This document shows positions 1 through 7,544 of a stretch of 12,389 nucleotides of DNA, piece after piece. Every line of letters begins with the position of its first letter. Within the stretch, counting starts at the first letter, position 1. The notes beneath the pieces are model-generated. The model did no database searches and was not told the DNA's origin. It was given only the letters and a program-made list of their open reading frames with translations. The position numbers and the translations under genes were made by a program. Source of the stretch: CAZQYB01 sp964597535 (lineage in GTDB: Bacteria > Planctomycetota > Phycisphaerae > Sedimentisphaerales > Anaerobacaceae); NCBI GenBank assembly GCA_964597535.1, contig CAZQYB010000075.1:1-12389 (forward strand). Direction: 5' to 3'.

Positions 1-544
1 CGGTGCTGTGGCTCAGGGCCGAAGCCGGAATAATTTCTTTTTCCTTGCCGGCCCACTGCCAGTAAAGACGCAAAAGCGCCCTCTTGCTCGAGGATACGAA
101 CTCAAGTTTTATCGGCGCCTTTTGGCCGCGTGTCATATTTACTTTGGCGGTGTGAATTCCGCCTTGTTTTATTAGGCTGTCGATAATCACGGTATTACCT
201 ATTGTAAGACGGATACCGTCCTGTACCTCGGCGATGAATGTTACTTCGCCGGTAATCGGGCCTTTGACGAAGCCGGACCATCGTGCCGCCCAGTCACTGC
301 CGCGACTGCCTCCCCATTCGTAGTCGATCGTCGGCAGAAGATCTATCATCCCAATTTCCCGCTCGTCGAATTCATCGTCGTTGTAATACACCCCTATAAG
401 CCCTTCGCCGTTTAGTATTTGCTGTCTGGCTGCCTTTTTCTCCTGCTCGGCAAGTGAAGCCATAGCGTTCGGCACGGTACTGCCGGCAAGCAGCAATCCC
501 ACCACGGAAGCAATTGCCAACGTAAAGACCTTTACCCTGTACAT
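1..544 (-). CDS. Secreted PA14-domain protein, 3' end cut by the window edge
   Basis: I read this frame directly: it is open from an ATG at 544 to the left edge with no stop, giving 181 codons. Residues 1-29 look like a signal peptide: basic start MYRVK, a hydrophobic core, then a small-residue site at NAMA. Residues about 47-175 form a PA14-type beta domain with YYNDDEF, WGGSRGSDWAARWSGF, GEVTFIAE, IRLTIGNTVIID and LRLYWQWAG. PA14 domains usually bind carbohydrate, so this is probably an exported glycan-binding protein or the front of a larger enzyme; what lies beyond residue 181 is unseen. The domain closely matches the PA14 tail of the protein encoded at 5158-7515, so the two are recent paralogs. 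A strong ribosome binding site (AGGAG, followed by AGTATT) supports the start. A promoter-like element lies about 100 bases upstream. The short overlapping frame at 372-560 is a shadow. Confidence 0.87.
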   Translation of the reverse strand, partial: MYRVKVFTLAIASVVGLLLAGSTVPNAMASLAEQEKKAARQQILNGEGLIGVYYNDDEFDEREIGMIDLLPTIDYEWGGSRGSDWAARWSGFVKGPITGEVTFIAEVQDGIRLTIGNTVIIDSLIKQGGIHTAKVNMTRGQKAPIKLEFVSSSKRALLRLYWQWAGKEKEIIPASALSHST

Positions 545-642
545 AATACTCTCCTTTCAAAAAATCAATATTTCGTCAGTTTCAGGCAGCCACAAATCCG
601 TTATTTGGGCTTGCCTGTTCTCGAACACAGATTCGTTTATAT

Positions 643-670
643 AACGTATCAAAACCTGATTTTTATGCAA
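643..670 (-). promoter_or_regulatory. Probable promoter of the left-edge PA14 gene (shared element, copy 1)
   Basis: Read on the minus strand, TTGCAT (670-665) is followed by a 16-base spacer and TACGTT (648-643), preceded by TG to give an extended -10. Transcription would start near 636 and leave a 5' leader of about 92 bases. The block from TTGCATAAAA through GATACGTT to TATA recurs almost unchanged upstream of the propeller gene at 11744-11771, with the same spacing. This conservation is stronger evidence than the match to the consensus. In the leader, TGTTC-TC-GAACA (616-627) is a small inverted repeat that could be an operator. Confidence 0.5.
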
Positions 671-765
671 GAAAAAGTGTTTTTATAAACTCTAACCGCT
701 CTCGCCAGGAGAAAAAGCTTTTATAGTATCGCTGAGAAGTTCTTTTTGAAAAACAATCAAGGGTA

Positions 766-2769
766 TTATTTGCAATCCTGTCGGTTTGATGGACTGAGTT
801 CTTTGGTCAAAACCAAGGCACGCCGGCTGATATGCTCCGCGGTTAGGCCGAATTTTCTCAAGAGCTGCCAGGGTGGCGCTGATTGGCCGAAACGGTCATC
901 AACACCAACCATATCAATCTTGAGCGGGTCATTAAACTCTTTTTCGGCGCAGGCCGCAGCGGCGATTATGGAGCCAAAACCACCCGTTTGATGCTCCTCG
1001 ACGGTGACGATTACGCCGATGTCCTTTACGGCAGCTTTGATGACGGCACGGTCAAGCGGCTTGATAGTGTGCATATTGATGATTCGCGTTTCCAAACCAT
1101 ACTCGGCCTTGAGAATGTACCCGGCCCGCATCGCCTCCGGCACCATAGGCCCACAGGCAATAATAGCGATGTGCTCATTTTCGTTCTTGTATCGGGTTGA
1201 AAGAACTGTTTCGAAGGCGTCAATAAACCTGGACTTCGGACCGCGGTAGCGGATGATGTTCGCGAGACCCCATTCGTATGGTGTATCATCGGTGGTTATA
1301 ATCGGCGTGGCCTCCCGCGCATAGCGAATGTAACCTGGGCCGACAACATCGAGAATGACGGCTTTGGCGGCTTTTTGAGTTTCCACCGAATCGGCAGGAA
1401 CCGCCAGATGCATATTAGGCAGAATGTTCATTAGTGATATTTCTTCCAGTGACTGATGCGTGGCCCCATCCGGACCGACTGATATACCACCGTGTGCACC
1501 GGCCATCTTGATGTTTAGATTGCTGTAGCAAGCTGTTGTGCGTAATTGGTCCCAGCATCGCCCCGATGCGAAAACACCATAGGTGCCGCCTATGGGGATT
1601 CGGCCGTTTCGGGCCAGCCCGCAGGCGACGCTGACCATATTCTGTTCAGCTATACCCACGCTGTGCACACGCGATTTTCGTTCAGGGTGGTTGGCCTCAA
1701 ACTCGGTAATCTTTATGCTTCCGGAAATGTCGGCATGCAGGGTACATAAGCGCTCATCGTCGCCAATCTCATCAAGCGTGCGACCGAATCCAAAACGCGT
1801 GGGCTCCATTTCCACCTTCATCCGGTCCTCGCTGTTCCACCAGAAATCACGGGAGAATTTCGGAAGGGAATCCTTGGTTTTTGCTTCATTAAACCGGTCA
1901 GCTTCCTCGGACAAAGCCAGCATCCTGTCAACAAATTCTTCGCTGACTTCTTTGGCGCCGATATCTGCCAGGGCATGGGTAAGTTGCTCACGGCCCTTGG
2001 TCGCTGCGCCGTGCCAGCCGACCTGGTTTTCCATAAAAGAGACCCCCTTACCTTTTACCGTTTGCGCTATGATACATGTCGGTTTGCCTTTGTTCTTTTG
2101 GGCCTGCTTGAAAGCATCGAGTATCTGTTTCATATTATGGCCGTCGATGGTGATAACATACCAATTGAACGCCTTATACTTTTCGTCAAGGGGGTTAATA
2201 TCCATAACCTCCTTCGTAGGACCGTCAATTTGCAGCTCGTTCTTGTCCACTATAGCCACGAGGTTGTCCAATTGGAAATTACCGGCAGCCATAATTGCCT
2301 CCCACACACTCCCCTCATCGTGCTCACCGTCGCCCAGGATACAGTAAGTGGTATAATCGAGATTGCGTTCTTTGGCGTCGAGGGCCTGACCAACGGCAAA
2401 ACCGAGTCCCTGCCCGAGCGAACCGCCTGAGACTTCAACACCGGGCAGCTTAAGCCAATGCGGGTGACCTTCAAAGGGACTGTCCAGCTTTCTCAATCCC
2501 GTAATCACATCTTCCATCTTGCAATAACCCGCCGCCGCCAAAGCAACGTACAAAGCAGGAGCTTTGTGACCTGTTGACCATATACAACGGTCGCGCTGCT
2601 CCCAATTGGGGTTATGGGGGTCGTGTTTCATTACTTCAAGATAAAGCGCGGCAGCTATATCCATAATCGAAAGCGTCCCGCCCGGATGACCGGAACCTGC
2701 ACAATGTATAGCCAGGACGTTATAGGCCCGCATCCTGCGCGCTGCAGATTGAAGTTGTTTAATATTCAT
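766..2769 (-). CDS. Transketolase (fused, full length)
   Basis: Thiamine diphosphate-dependent transketolase of 667 residues, expected to move two-carbon ketol units between sugar phosphates in the cytoplasm. Visible motifs are GHPGG (27-31), the cofactor motif GDGEHDEG (146-153) ending at N177, the pyrimidine-domain signature GIAEQN (372-377) with the expected catalytic Glu at 375, the loop GAHGGISVGPDGATHQ (424-439), and a C-terminal transketolase domain with VEEHQTGGFGS. The N-terminal half, with WHG after KGVSFME, resembles the split two-subunit transketolases more than the E. coli type, but here both halves form one chain. The ribosome binding site GGAG sits only one base before the ATG, which is unusually tight. 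The gene follows the aminotransferase after a 161-base gap that contains a GC-rich hairpin. Its housekeeping role (pentose phosphate) cannot be separated from a locus-specific one by sequence alone. Confidence 0.95.
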   Translation of the reverse strand: MNIKQLQSAARRMRAYNVLAIHCAGSGHPGGTLSIMDIAAALYLEVMKHDPHNPNWEQRDRCIWSTGHKAPALYVALAAAGYCKMEDVITGLRKLDSPFEGHPHWLKLPGVEVSGGSLGQGLGFAVGQALDAKERNLDYTTYCILGDGEHDEGSVWEAIMAAGNFQLDNLVAIVDKNELQIDGPTKEVMDINPLDEKYKAFNWYVITIDGHNMKQILDAFKQAQKNKGKPTCIIAQTVKGKGVSFMENQVGWHGAATKGREQLTHALADIGAKEVSEEFVDRMLALSEEADRFNEAKTKDSLPKFSRDFWWNSEDRMKVEMEPTRFGFGRTLDEIGDDERLCTLHADISGSIKITEFEANHPERKSRVHSVGIAEQNMVSVACGLARNGRIPIGGTYGVFASGRCWDQLRTTACYSNLNIKMAGAHGGISVGPDGATHQSLEEISLMNILPNMHLAVPADSVETQKAAKAVILDVVGPGYIRYAREATPIITTDDTPYEWGLANIIRYRGPKSRFIDAFETVLSTRYKNENEHIAIIACGPMVPEAMRAGYILKAEYGLETRIINMHTIKPLDRAVIKAAVKDIGVIVTVEEHQTGGFGSIIAAAACAEKEFNDPLKIDMVGVDDRFGQSAPPWQLLRKFGLTAEHISRRALVLTKELSPSNRQDCK

Positions 2770-2839
2770 TCTCCAACATCTTCCAAATAGATACTAATCT
2801 GTCACTTCCACCAATGGTCGTTCTAAAAACCATTCTCTT

Positions 2840-2884
2840 GCTCACCCGCCGCCCCGCCTTGCGTCGGGAGACGCGGGGGCGAGC
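2840..2884. repeat. GC-rich hairpin between aminotransferase and transketolase genes
   Basis: A strongly GC-rich island in an otherwise AT-rich 161-base gap. GCGTC-GGGA-GACGC (2861-2874) is a perfect inner stem. GCCCC (2851-2855) can pair with GGGGC (2776-2780 offset: 2876-2880), and GCTC with GAGC closes the structure at its ends (2840-2843 and 2881-2884). No U-tract follows on either strand, so it does not look like an intrinsic terminator. It could be a REP-like dispersed palindrome or an intercistronic RNA stem that alters transketolase expression. A frame spanning it (2759-2941, TTG start) has no recognisable protein features. Confidence 0.45.
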
Positions 2885-2930
2885 ATCAAAAATAACGTTT
2901 TGAACCGGTATAACCGCAAGGTTCTTTGTT

Positions 2931-4124
2931 CTAATTTTCAAGCCATTTTTTGAACATGGTCAGTCCTTCTTCGATATCATCAACATCTATCCCTGAGTAG
3001 GCAAAGCGGATGTATAACTGCGACTCGTCCGGTAAAGGCCTGCCGAAATGCAGCCGAGTGCAGAAAGAAACGCCCGTCTCCCGCAATGCAGCCTTGCGAA
3101 ACTGCCCATAATCATCGAGGCCTTTACGTTTCATTAAATCCGTTACATTCGGGAAAAGATAAAAAGTGGCGTTGGGTTTGAAACATCTGATGCCATCGAT
3201 GGAATTCAGCATTGAGACAGTCATGTCCCGTCGGGCATGCAGTGTTTTGACAATTTCTCTTGCTCCGGATTGGTCACCGGTCAGCGCCTCTATTGCGCCG
3301 TACTGAATAAAATGATTGGAGCAGGATTCATCATTGACATTAAGCTTTGCTATTACGTCGATCACTTCTTTGGGACCTATAGCAGCGCCGAGCCGCCAGC
3401 CCGTCATTGCGAATTTCTTTGAGAACGTGTATAACAGTAAGCATCTTTCCGCCATCCCCGGCAAAGCCGCCAGTGAAAGGGATTTGCCTTCATAACGAAT
3501 GTCAAAATAAGCTTCGTCACAAAGCACAAAAAGGTCGTGTCGCTTAATTAAATCAGCCAGCCCCTCCAGTTCCTGCAGTGATGCCTCGGCACCTGTGGGA
3601 TTTTGAAGGTCGTTTACCACAATTAACTTCGTGCGCGGAGTAATTTTTTCCTCGATTTCATCTATATCCAGCTCGAAGTTATTCTTTCCTTCGTGATAAG
3701 TATAGGGCACGGCAATACCGCCTTGAAACTCAATTTGTGACTCAAAAATAGGATAGCCCGGGTTTGGATAAAGAACTTCTTCGCCGGCATTCATCATGGC
3801 CATAAAAAACTTGCTTATCGTCGGTTTACCACCCGGTTGAATGGCCACGTTATCAATCGTGTAATCAGTGCCGTGGCTTCGATTGATGTCCTCGGCAAGA
3901 ATTTCCCTCAATTTTGGAATACCGTAATTCGGACAATATCCGGTCTTGCCGTCTTTCATCGCCTTGTAAGTAGCTTCAATGATATTGTCCGGAGTTTTGA
4001 TATTCATATCTCCGAGGTGGAAAGGATAGACCGTATTACCTTTTTGAGCATGTTTTGCCGCTTCAGCGGAAACGACAAATGCGGTCTCAGTCCCAAGTTT
4101 TGACAAACGTTTAGCTAACTTCAT
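2931..4124 (-). CDS. Class I/II pyridoxal-phosphate aminotransferase
   Basis: A fold-type I aminotransferase of 397 residues, close to the usual family length. It transfers an amino group between an amino acid and a keto acid. Visible motifs are YPNPGYPIFES in the N-terminal half, NDLQNPTGA (the family NPTG, around residues 171-179), CDEAY (around 202-206) and the cofactor-lysine motif TFSKKFAMTGWRLG, in which the Lys after Ser (about 236) should form the Schiff base. I chose the ATG at 4124 because GAGG lies six bases upstream; the frame extends four codons to a TTG at 4136, but that start has no ribosome binding site. It most resembles aspartate/LL-diaminopimelate-type enzymes, and its true substrate is unknown. 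An 18-base perfect palindrome 37 bases upstream of the start suggests local control. Confidence 0.93.
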   Translation of the reverse strand: MKLAKRLSKLGTETAFVVSAEAAKHAQKGNTVYPFHLGDMNIKTPDNIIEATYKAMKDGKTGYCPNYGIPKLREILAEDINRSHGTDYTIDNVAIQPGGKPTISKFFMAMMNAGEEVLYPNPGYPIFESQIEFQGGIAVPYTYHEGKNNFELDIDEIEEKITPRTKLIVVNDLQNPTGAEASLQELEGLADLIKRHDLFVLCDEAYFDIRYEGKSLSLAALPGMAERCLLLYTFSKKFAMTGWRLGAAIGPKEVIDVIAKLNVNDESCSNHFIQYGAIEALTGDQSGAREIVKTLHARRDMTVSMLNSIDGIRCFKPNATFYLFPNVTDLMKRKGLDDYGQFRKAALRETGVSFCTRLHFGRPLPDESQLYIRFAYSGIDVDDIEEGLTMFKKWLEN

Positions 4125-4160
4125 AATCGGCCTCAAAAAACTTTATTCTGTGTCCATATT

Positions 4161-4178
4161 ATTGTGACCGGTCACAAT
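4161..4178. promoter_or_regulatory. Perfect 18-base palindrome, LacI-family-like operator
   Basis: ATTGTGACCGGTCACAAT is a perfect inverted repeat with no spacer, in the 98-base gap between the aldolase stop (4223) and the aminotransferase start (4124). A CCGG centre flanked by A and T with symmetric arms is typical of LacI-family operators such as those of gluconate and related sugar regulators. The half-sites TGTGA/TCACA also resemble CRP sites, but the spacer is four bases instead of six. There is no U-tract, so a terminator is unlikely. No regulator gene is in the window. Confidence 0.5.
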
Positions 4179-4222
4179 GACAGTTCTCAACTTCAGCTTC
4201 GGCTCTCTCTGAAACTTGCCGG

Positions 4223-5038
4223 TCAGGCCACAACGTCGCCCAAATTTTCAGCACCGCCCTCATCACCAAGTGCCTGCCGCAGCTTGCTCAAGTCTTCTTG
4301 AAGCGCCCTTCTGAATAGTGTCCTGTCGATAAGGCGCAGTATCAGGTTCAGACCTGCCTTGGCATAACGGATATCCTGGTCTACTCGCGGCAGATTGTGG
4401 CAACCGACGCCGACGTTTTTCGCTCTGGCCTTGCTGATTATTTTAAGCATCGCTTCTTCAAAAAGTGGGTGGTCGTACTGCTCCGGAACGCCGAGATTAC
4501 ACGATAAATCGTGCGGACCTATGAGTAGTCCATCGATGTCAGGCACCGCAAGGATTTCATCAAGTGCCTCGATGGCCGGGACACTTTCGATATTCACCAA
4601 TAAGGCGTGGCCCTCATTGCGTTTCGGCACGTAATCGACCATTTCGCCTTCGAGCTTACTGTCGCCGGAAAGTATCCGGGCGAGCTTTTTGCCTTTCAAA
4701 GGCCGTAGTTTCGCTGCGCTTCTGAGTTGATTGACTTCTTCGGGTGTTTCAACGTAGGCGGCGACAATTCCCGTAGCGCCAGCGTCGAACACTCTGCACG
4801 CATCGAAAGCGTCCGCTTTCGGGATTCGAACTATCGGGGCTATTCCGATTGCCGTGTAAGCCCGGCACATCCAGCCTAATTCGTGCCAGTCCATCGTGTT
4901 GTGCTCGGTATCGAGGAAGATGCAGTCTAAGTTCAGTTGCTCAATGACCTTAAACCACAACGGCGAGGATGAGGTGAGCAATGTGCCATAAATTCGCCTG
5001 CCGCTGTGCAGCGCTTCAATCAATTCTTTGCCATCCAT
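4223..5038 (-). CDS. HpcH/HpaI-type metal-dependent aldolase
   Basis: A class II aldolase of 271 residues in the HpcH/HpaI family (pyruvate-type aldolases of the GarL, YfaU and HpaI group), which split 2-keto-3-deoxy sugar acids or related compounds into pyruvate and an aldehyde. Seen in the sequence: FLDTEHNTMD with E45 and H46 where the family has its acid/base His, VRIP with R71, NIES with a probable metal ligand E151, and IGPHDLS with a probable second ligand D177. The exact substrate cannot be read. The ATG at 5038 follows AAAGGG at about ten bases. The gene begins 119 bases after the stop of the GH-PA14 gene and ends 98 bases before the aminotransferase, so it may be cotranscribed with either side. 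A link to breakdown of sugar acids from the glycan handled by the secreted proteins is an inference. Confidence 0.92.
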   Translation of the reverse strand: MDGKELIEALHSGRRIYGTLLTSSSPLWFKVIEQLNLDCIFLDTEHNTMDWHELGWMCRAYTAIGIAPIVRIPKADAFDACRVFDAGATGIVAAYVETPEEVNQLRSAAKLRPLKGKKLARILSGDSKLEGEMVDYVPKRNEGHALLVNIESVPAIEALDEILAVPDIDGLLIGPHDLSCNLGVPEQYDHPLFEEAMLKIISKARAKNVGVGCHNLPRVDQDIRYAKAGLNLILRLIDRTLFRRALQEDLSKLRQALGDEGGAENLGDVVA

Positions 5039-5070
5039 ACGAGTTACCCTTTCACGTTTCTTTAGTTAGA

Positions 5071-5094
5071 TTGTGCTTGGTCAAACAAGCGCAA
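5071..5094. other. Hairpin in the leader of the aldolase gene
   Basis: GCTTG and CAAGC (5075-5079 and 5086-5090) enclose a six-base loop, and TTG/CAA extends the stem after one mismatch. It lies in the gap between the GH-PA14 stop and the aldolase start. No U-tract follows on the minus strand, so it is not a clear terminator. A nearby ten-base palindrome AGTCGCGACT sits at 5098-5107. Both may be chance or minor regulatory elements. Confidence 0.25.
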
Positions 5095-5139
5095 ATCAGT
5101 CGCGACTCATTCGTCATCGTCTTGTCCTGCTCCGACGGT

Positions 5140-5171
5140 CTGTTATCATTGCTGCGACTACCTGTTATCAT
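5140..5171. repeat. Two direct copies of CTGTTATCAT around the GH-PA14 stop
   Basis: CTGTTATCAT occurs at 5140-5149 and again at 5162-5171, exactly 22 bases apart (about two helical turns). The second copy encodes the last residues of the GH-PA14 protein and the first lies just past its stop codon. It may be a small tandem duplication or a direct-repeat binding site ahead of the aldolase gene. Confidence 0.3.
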
Positions 5172-7515
5172 AATCAAACAGCAGCGCCTCCGCCGGAACC
5201 TTGTCCGGACTATGGCTCAAAACAGAAGCCGGAACGAGCTGCCTGCCCTGGCCGGCCCATTGCCAGTAAAGACGCAATACTGCTCCTCCATCGTCGCAGG
5301 AAAATTCCAGTTCGATGGGCTCTTTTGTACCCTTGGTCATATTGACTTTGCCCGTGCGAGGCCCACCCCTTCCAAGGCCGTCAATAACAACCGTATTTCC
5401 AACAGTAAGACGAAGGCCGTCCGTTGCCTCGGCCGTGAACGTCACCTCACCTGTCACCGGGCCTTCGATAAATCCGGCCCATTGGGCGGACCAGTCATTA
5501 CCGCGGTTGTCGCCCCACTGGTGATTAATGGTGGTCAGGATGTCTATCATCCCTTCTTCGGGGTTGGCAAAACCCGAGCTGTTAAAATACGTCCCCACCA
5601 GGCCGCCGTCGGACTTCAGGCTTTTGCGCTTGCGTATTTGCTCCATGTACCTTTTCAGATCTCTTAGACCCGCCAACGGCTTATCGATTTCGTCGAGATT
5701 GGCGCCTCTGCCAATCCTGATGGCCTGATACTTATCGACGCTGAGCTGCATGCGAATACTCTGGTACAATGCCTCGGCCAGCTCAAAGACCCTTGCCCGC
5801 AACTCAGTTGCAACCGGCTCAGTGACCGCCTTATCGAGTATGGCCTGTGCCTGTTCGAGCGCCTCGGCAGAGTCGGCCTGGTCGGCGGCCCTCAAAATAG
5901 CCTTCGCCTGCTGCTCAAGGCTCGTCTCGTACATCAGTCTTTGTTTGATATAAGCATCGTAATACGCCCGGTACAGTCCCTGCTGAAATCGCCAGTTAAG
6001 TTTTTCTTGCGGCGTCGCGTTCTTTTCCATCTCCTGGAACAGCTTCAGCGTACCATACGAATTCTCATTGGTCAGTGTTTTACCTTCCCAGTTCTTCTCC
6101 AAACCGAACAGCCCCTCGGCGAATTTCTGCTCGTACCTTGCGCTGATAAAATACCTGCTGTACTCTCGCAGGATATCCTCGACCTTCATTTCCGGGTCCC
6201 AGCCCAGACAGCTCCACACGATTTTGTTCAAATCATCGTTACAGCCTTCACTATAGGTTATATACCCCATCGAATATTGCTGCAGGTCCCTGAATATCTT
6301 GGCATAAGCTCGCGGCCTTGGATTGATTGGCTCACGGCCCTCCGTGCTTCGATACGCGTTGTCCCAGTTCGGAACCGCATACTGACTGCTGCGGCAGTGA
6401 GTAATGTCGGGATATCGCCGAATCGGATATCTCTTGGGTACTTCCTTCCGCAGGTTCTCGAGGGTCGTCTCGACCTGTGGTCCAAATACGATACCGTCCA
6501 GCCACTTGGGCTCTTCGGTTTGTAATATGTCGAAGAACGCCCTGAGCCAGCCTTCACGTCTATCACCACGGTCAAAGCCCTGCGGTGAGACCCACATCTG
6601 GGCCTTGGGATGATAGCGATTTAAGACCTCTTTGTGTTTTTCCATGAACGGCAGGAGGATTTTCGGATGCGTCCTGCCGGGATCACCGCCGGGGACAAAG
6701 ACAACATCGACCCGCGGCAGCTTTTTCAAGACCTCATCTCGGTCTTTCAAACCAGACTCCACGACCTCGGGGTCCGAGTAGTCACCGTCAATAGCAGGCC
6801 ACCATATCCACACATCCAGTCCGTAATCGTCCGCTAATTGCGACATCTCGACCATCATCTCCATCTGAGGCAGCGGAAGATGCGGACTGTCGTCGTCATC
6901 ATCGCTCTTGGGCGGGATCAGCTCCAAGGCGTTCATCCCAAAGACTACCATATCCCGGTAGTACTGCTCCCATATCTCGACGGTCCAGGCATCATAAGAA
7001 TTGGTCTTTGCTCTGTAACCAAGTTGATGGCCTCGCAGCCCCCACCTCGGCGCCGTCGCTATCTTGACGCCAACATCAACCGCGACCTTGTCTCTGCTCA
7101 TCTCGAGCACCCGAAGCAGCCTGCCGGTCGCATACAAAGCGCCTCTGTCATCGTACCCCGCCAGGCACACCGTCACAGCCTTTCGCTTGCTGGTGTCCAC
7201 CCAAACGCCATAAGCATCGGCCTTTTTTGGAACGCTCAGACCGGCAGGCGGCGCACATACTTTCCTCGAAAGGTACTTTGCCGTTCCGATGACAATAGCC
7301 GGCGTTGTTTTGCTCGGCATTTTCGAAGTGATATCAAGTCTTATCCTCGTCCTCTTCTCTATCTCATCCCGAAGCATGTCCGCCGCGTTGGCCTGTATCT
7401 TCTTTTTGGGATTCAATACCACGACCTTCGCATTCGAAAGGTCGATCTGCGCTGCCGAAGCAGCCGTTGAAACTATGACCGTCAATACCAATAGTAACAT
7501 CCAAATCTTACGCAT
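5158..7515 (-). CDS. Secreted glycoside hydrolase-like protein with C-terminal PA14 domain
   Basis: An exported protein of 785 residues. A signal peptide covers residues 1-22 (cleavage after STAASAA). Residues about 28-155 resemble the N-terminal alpha/beta domain shared by GH20 and GH67 enzymes (AADMLRDEIEKRTRIRL, AIVIGTAKYLS, GALYATGRLLR). A TIM-barrel-like core follows with RGHQLGYR (161-168), DVWIWWP, FVPGGDPG (273-280), MWVSPQGFD and TYSEGCNDDLNK (420-431). Residues about 450-635 look largely helical. Residues about 636-770 are a PA14 domain, probably carbohydrate-binding. The GGDP motif sits where GH20 enzymes have the catalytic GGDE, so activity may rely on other acids such as E423. 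A run of five Asp at 205-209 may bind metal. The protein is a tandem paralog of the 7545-9593 product. The ATG follows AGGAG by seven bases, and the gap to the upstream gene is 29 bases, implying one operon. Substrate unknown. Confidence 0.85.
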   Translation of the reverse strand: MRKIWMLLLVLTVIVSTAASAAQIDLSNAKVVVLNPKKKIQANAADMLRDEIEKRTRIRLDITSKMPSKTTPAIVIGTAKYLSRKVCAPPAGLSVPKKADAYGVWVDTSKRKAVTVCLAGYDDRGALYATGRLLRVLEMSRDKVAVDVGVKIATAPRWGLRGHQLGYRAKTNSYDAWTVEIWEQYYRDMVVFGMNALELIPPKSDDDDDSPHLPLPQMEMMVEMSQLADDYGLDVWIWWPAIDGDYSDPEVVESGLKDRDEVLKKLPRVDVVFVPGGDPGRTHPKILLPFMEKHKEVLNRYHPKAQMWVSPQGFDRGDRREGWLRAFFDILQTEEPKWLDGIVFGPQVETTLENLRKEVPKRYPIRRYPDITHCRSSQYAVPNWDNAYRSTEGREPINPRPRAYAKIFRDLQQYSMGYITYSEGCNDDLNKIVWSCLGWDPEMKVEDILREYSRYFISARYEQKFAEGLFGLEKNWEGKTLTNENSYGTLKLFQEMEKNATPQEKLNWRFQQGLYRAYYDAYIKQRLMYETSLEQQAKAILRAADQADSAEALEQAQAILDKAVTEPVATELRARVFELAEALYQSIRMQLSVDKYQAIRIGRGANLDEIDKPLAGLRDLKRYMEQIRKRKSLKSDGGLVGTYFNSSGFANPEEGMIDILTTINHQWGDNRGNDWSAQWAGFIEGPVTGEVTFTAEATDGLRLTVGNTVVIDGLGRGGPRTGKVNMTKGTKEPIELEFSCDDGGAVLRLYWQWAGQGRQLVPASVLSHSPDKVPAEALLFDYDNR

Positions 7516-7544
7516 AATACATCTCCTAATTAAGCTGGTTAAAA

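Noticed and set aside
372..560. 62-codon minus-strand frame
   Set aside because: It overlaps, in another frame, the start of the PA14 gene at 1-544, which has a signal peptide, a clear domain and a good ribosome binding site.
1583..2347. 254-codon plus-strand frame
   Set aside because: It lies entirely opposite the transketolase gene, whose motifs are unambiguous; the product is Ser-rich and unlike any protein.
2759..2941. 60-codon frame between aminotransferase and transketolase
   Set aside because: It starts at a TTG without a ribosome binding site, crosses a GC-rich hairpin, and has basic, low-complexity content with no recognisable domain.
4161..4178. Intrinsic terminator after the aldolase gene
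   Set aside because: The palindrome has no loop and no following U-tract; an operator fits better.
6885..6910. Trinucleotide repeat (TCATCG-like) as a microsatellite
   Set aside because: It encodes the Asp run of the GH-PA14 protein and is matched by a shorter acidic stretch in the paralog, so it is coding composition.
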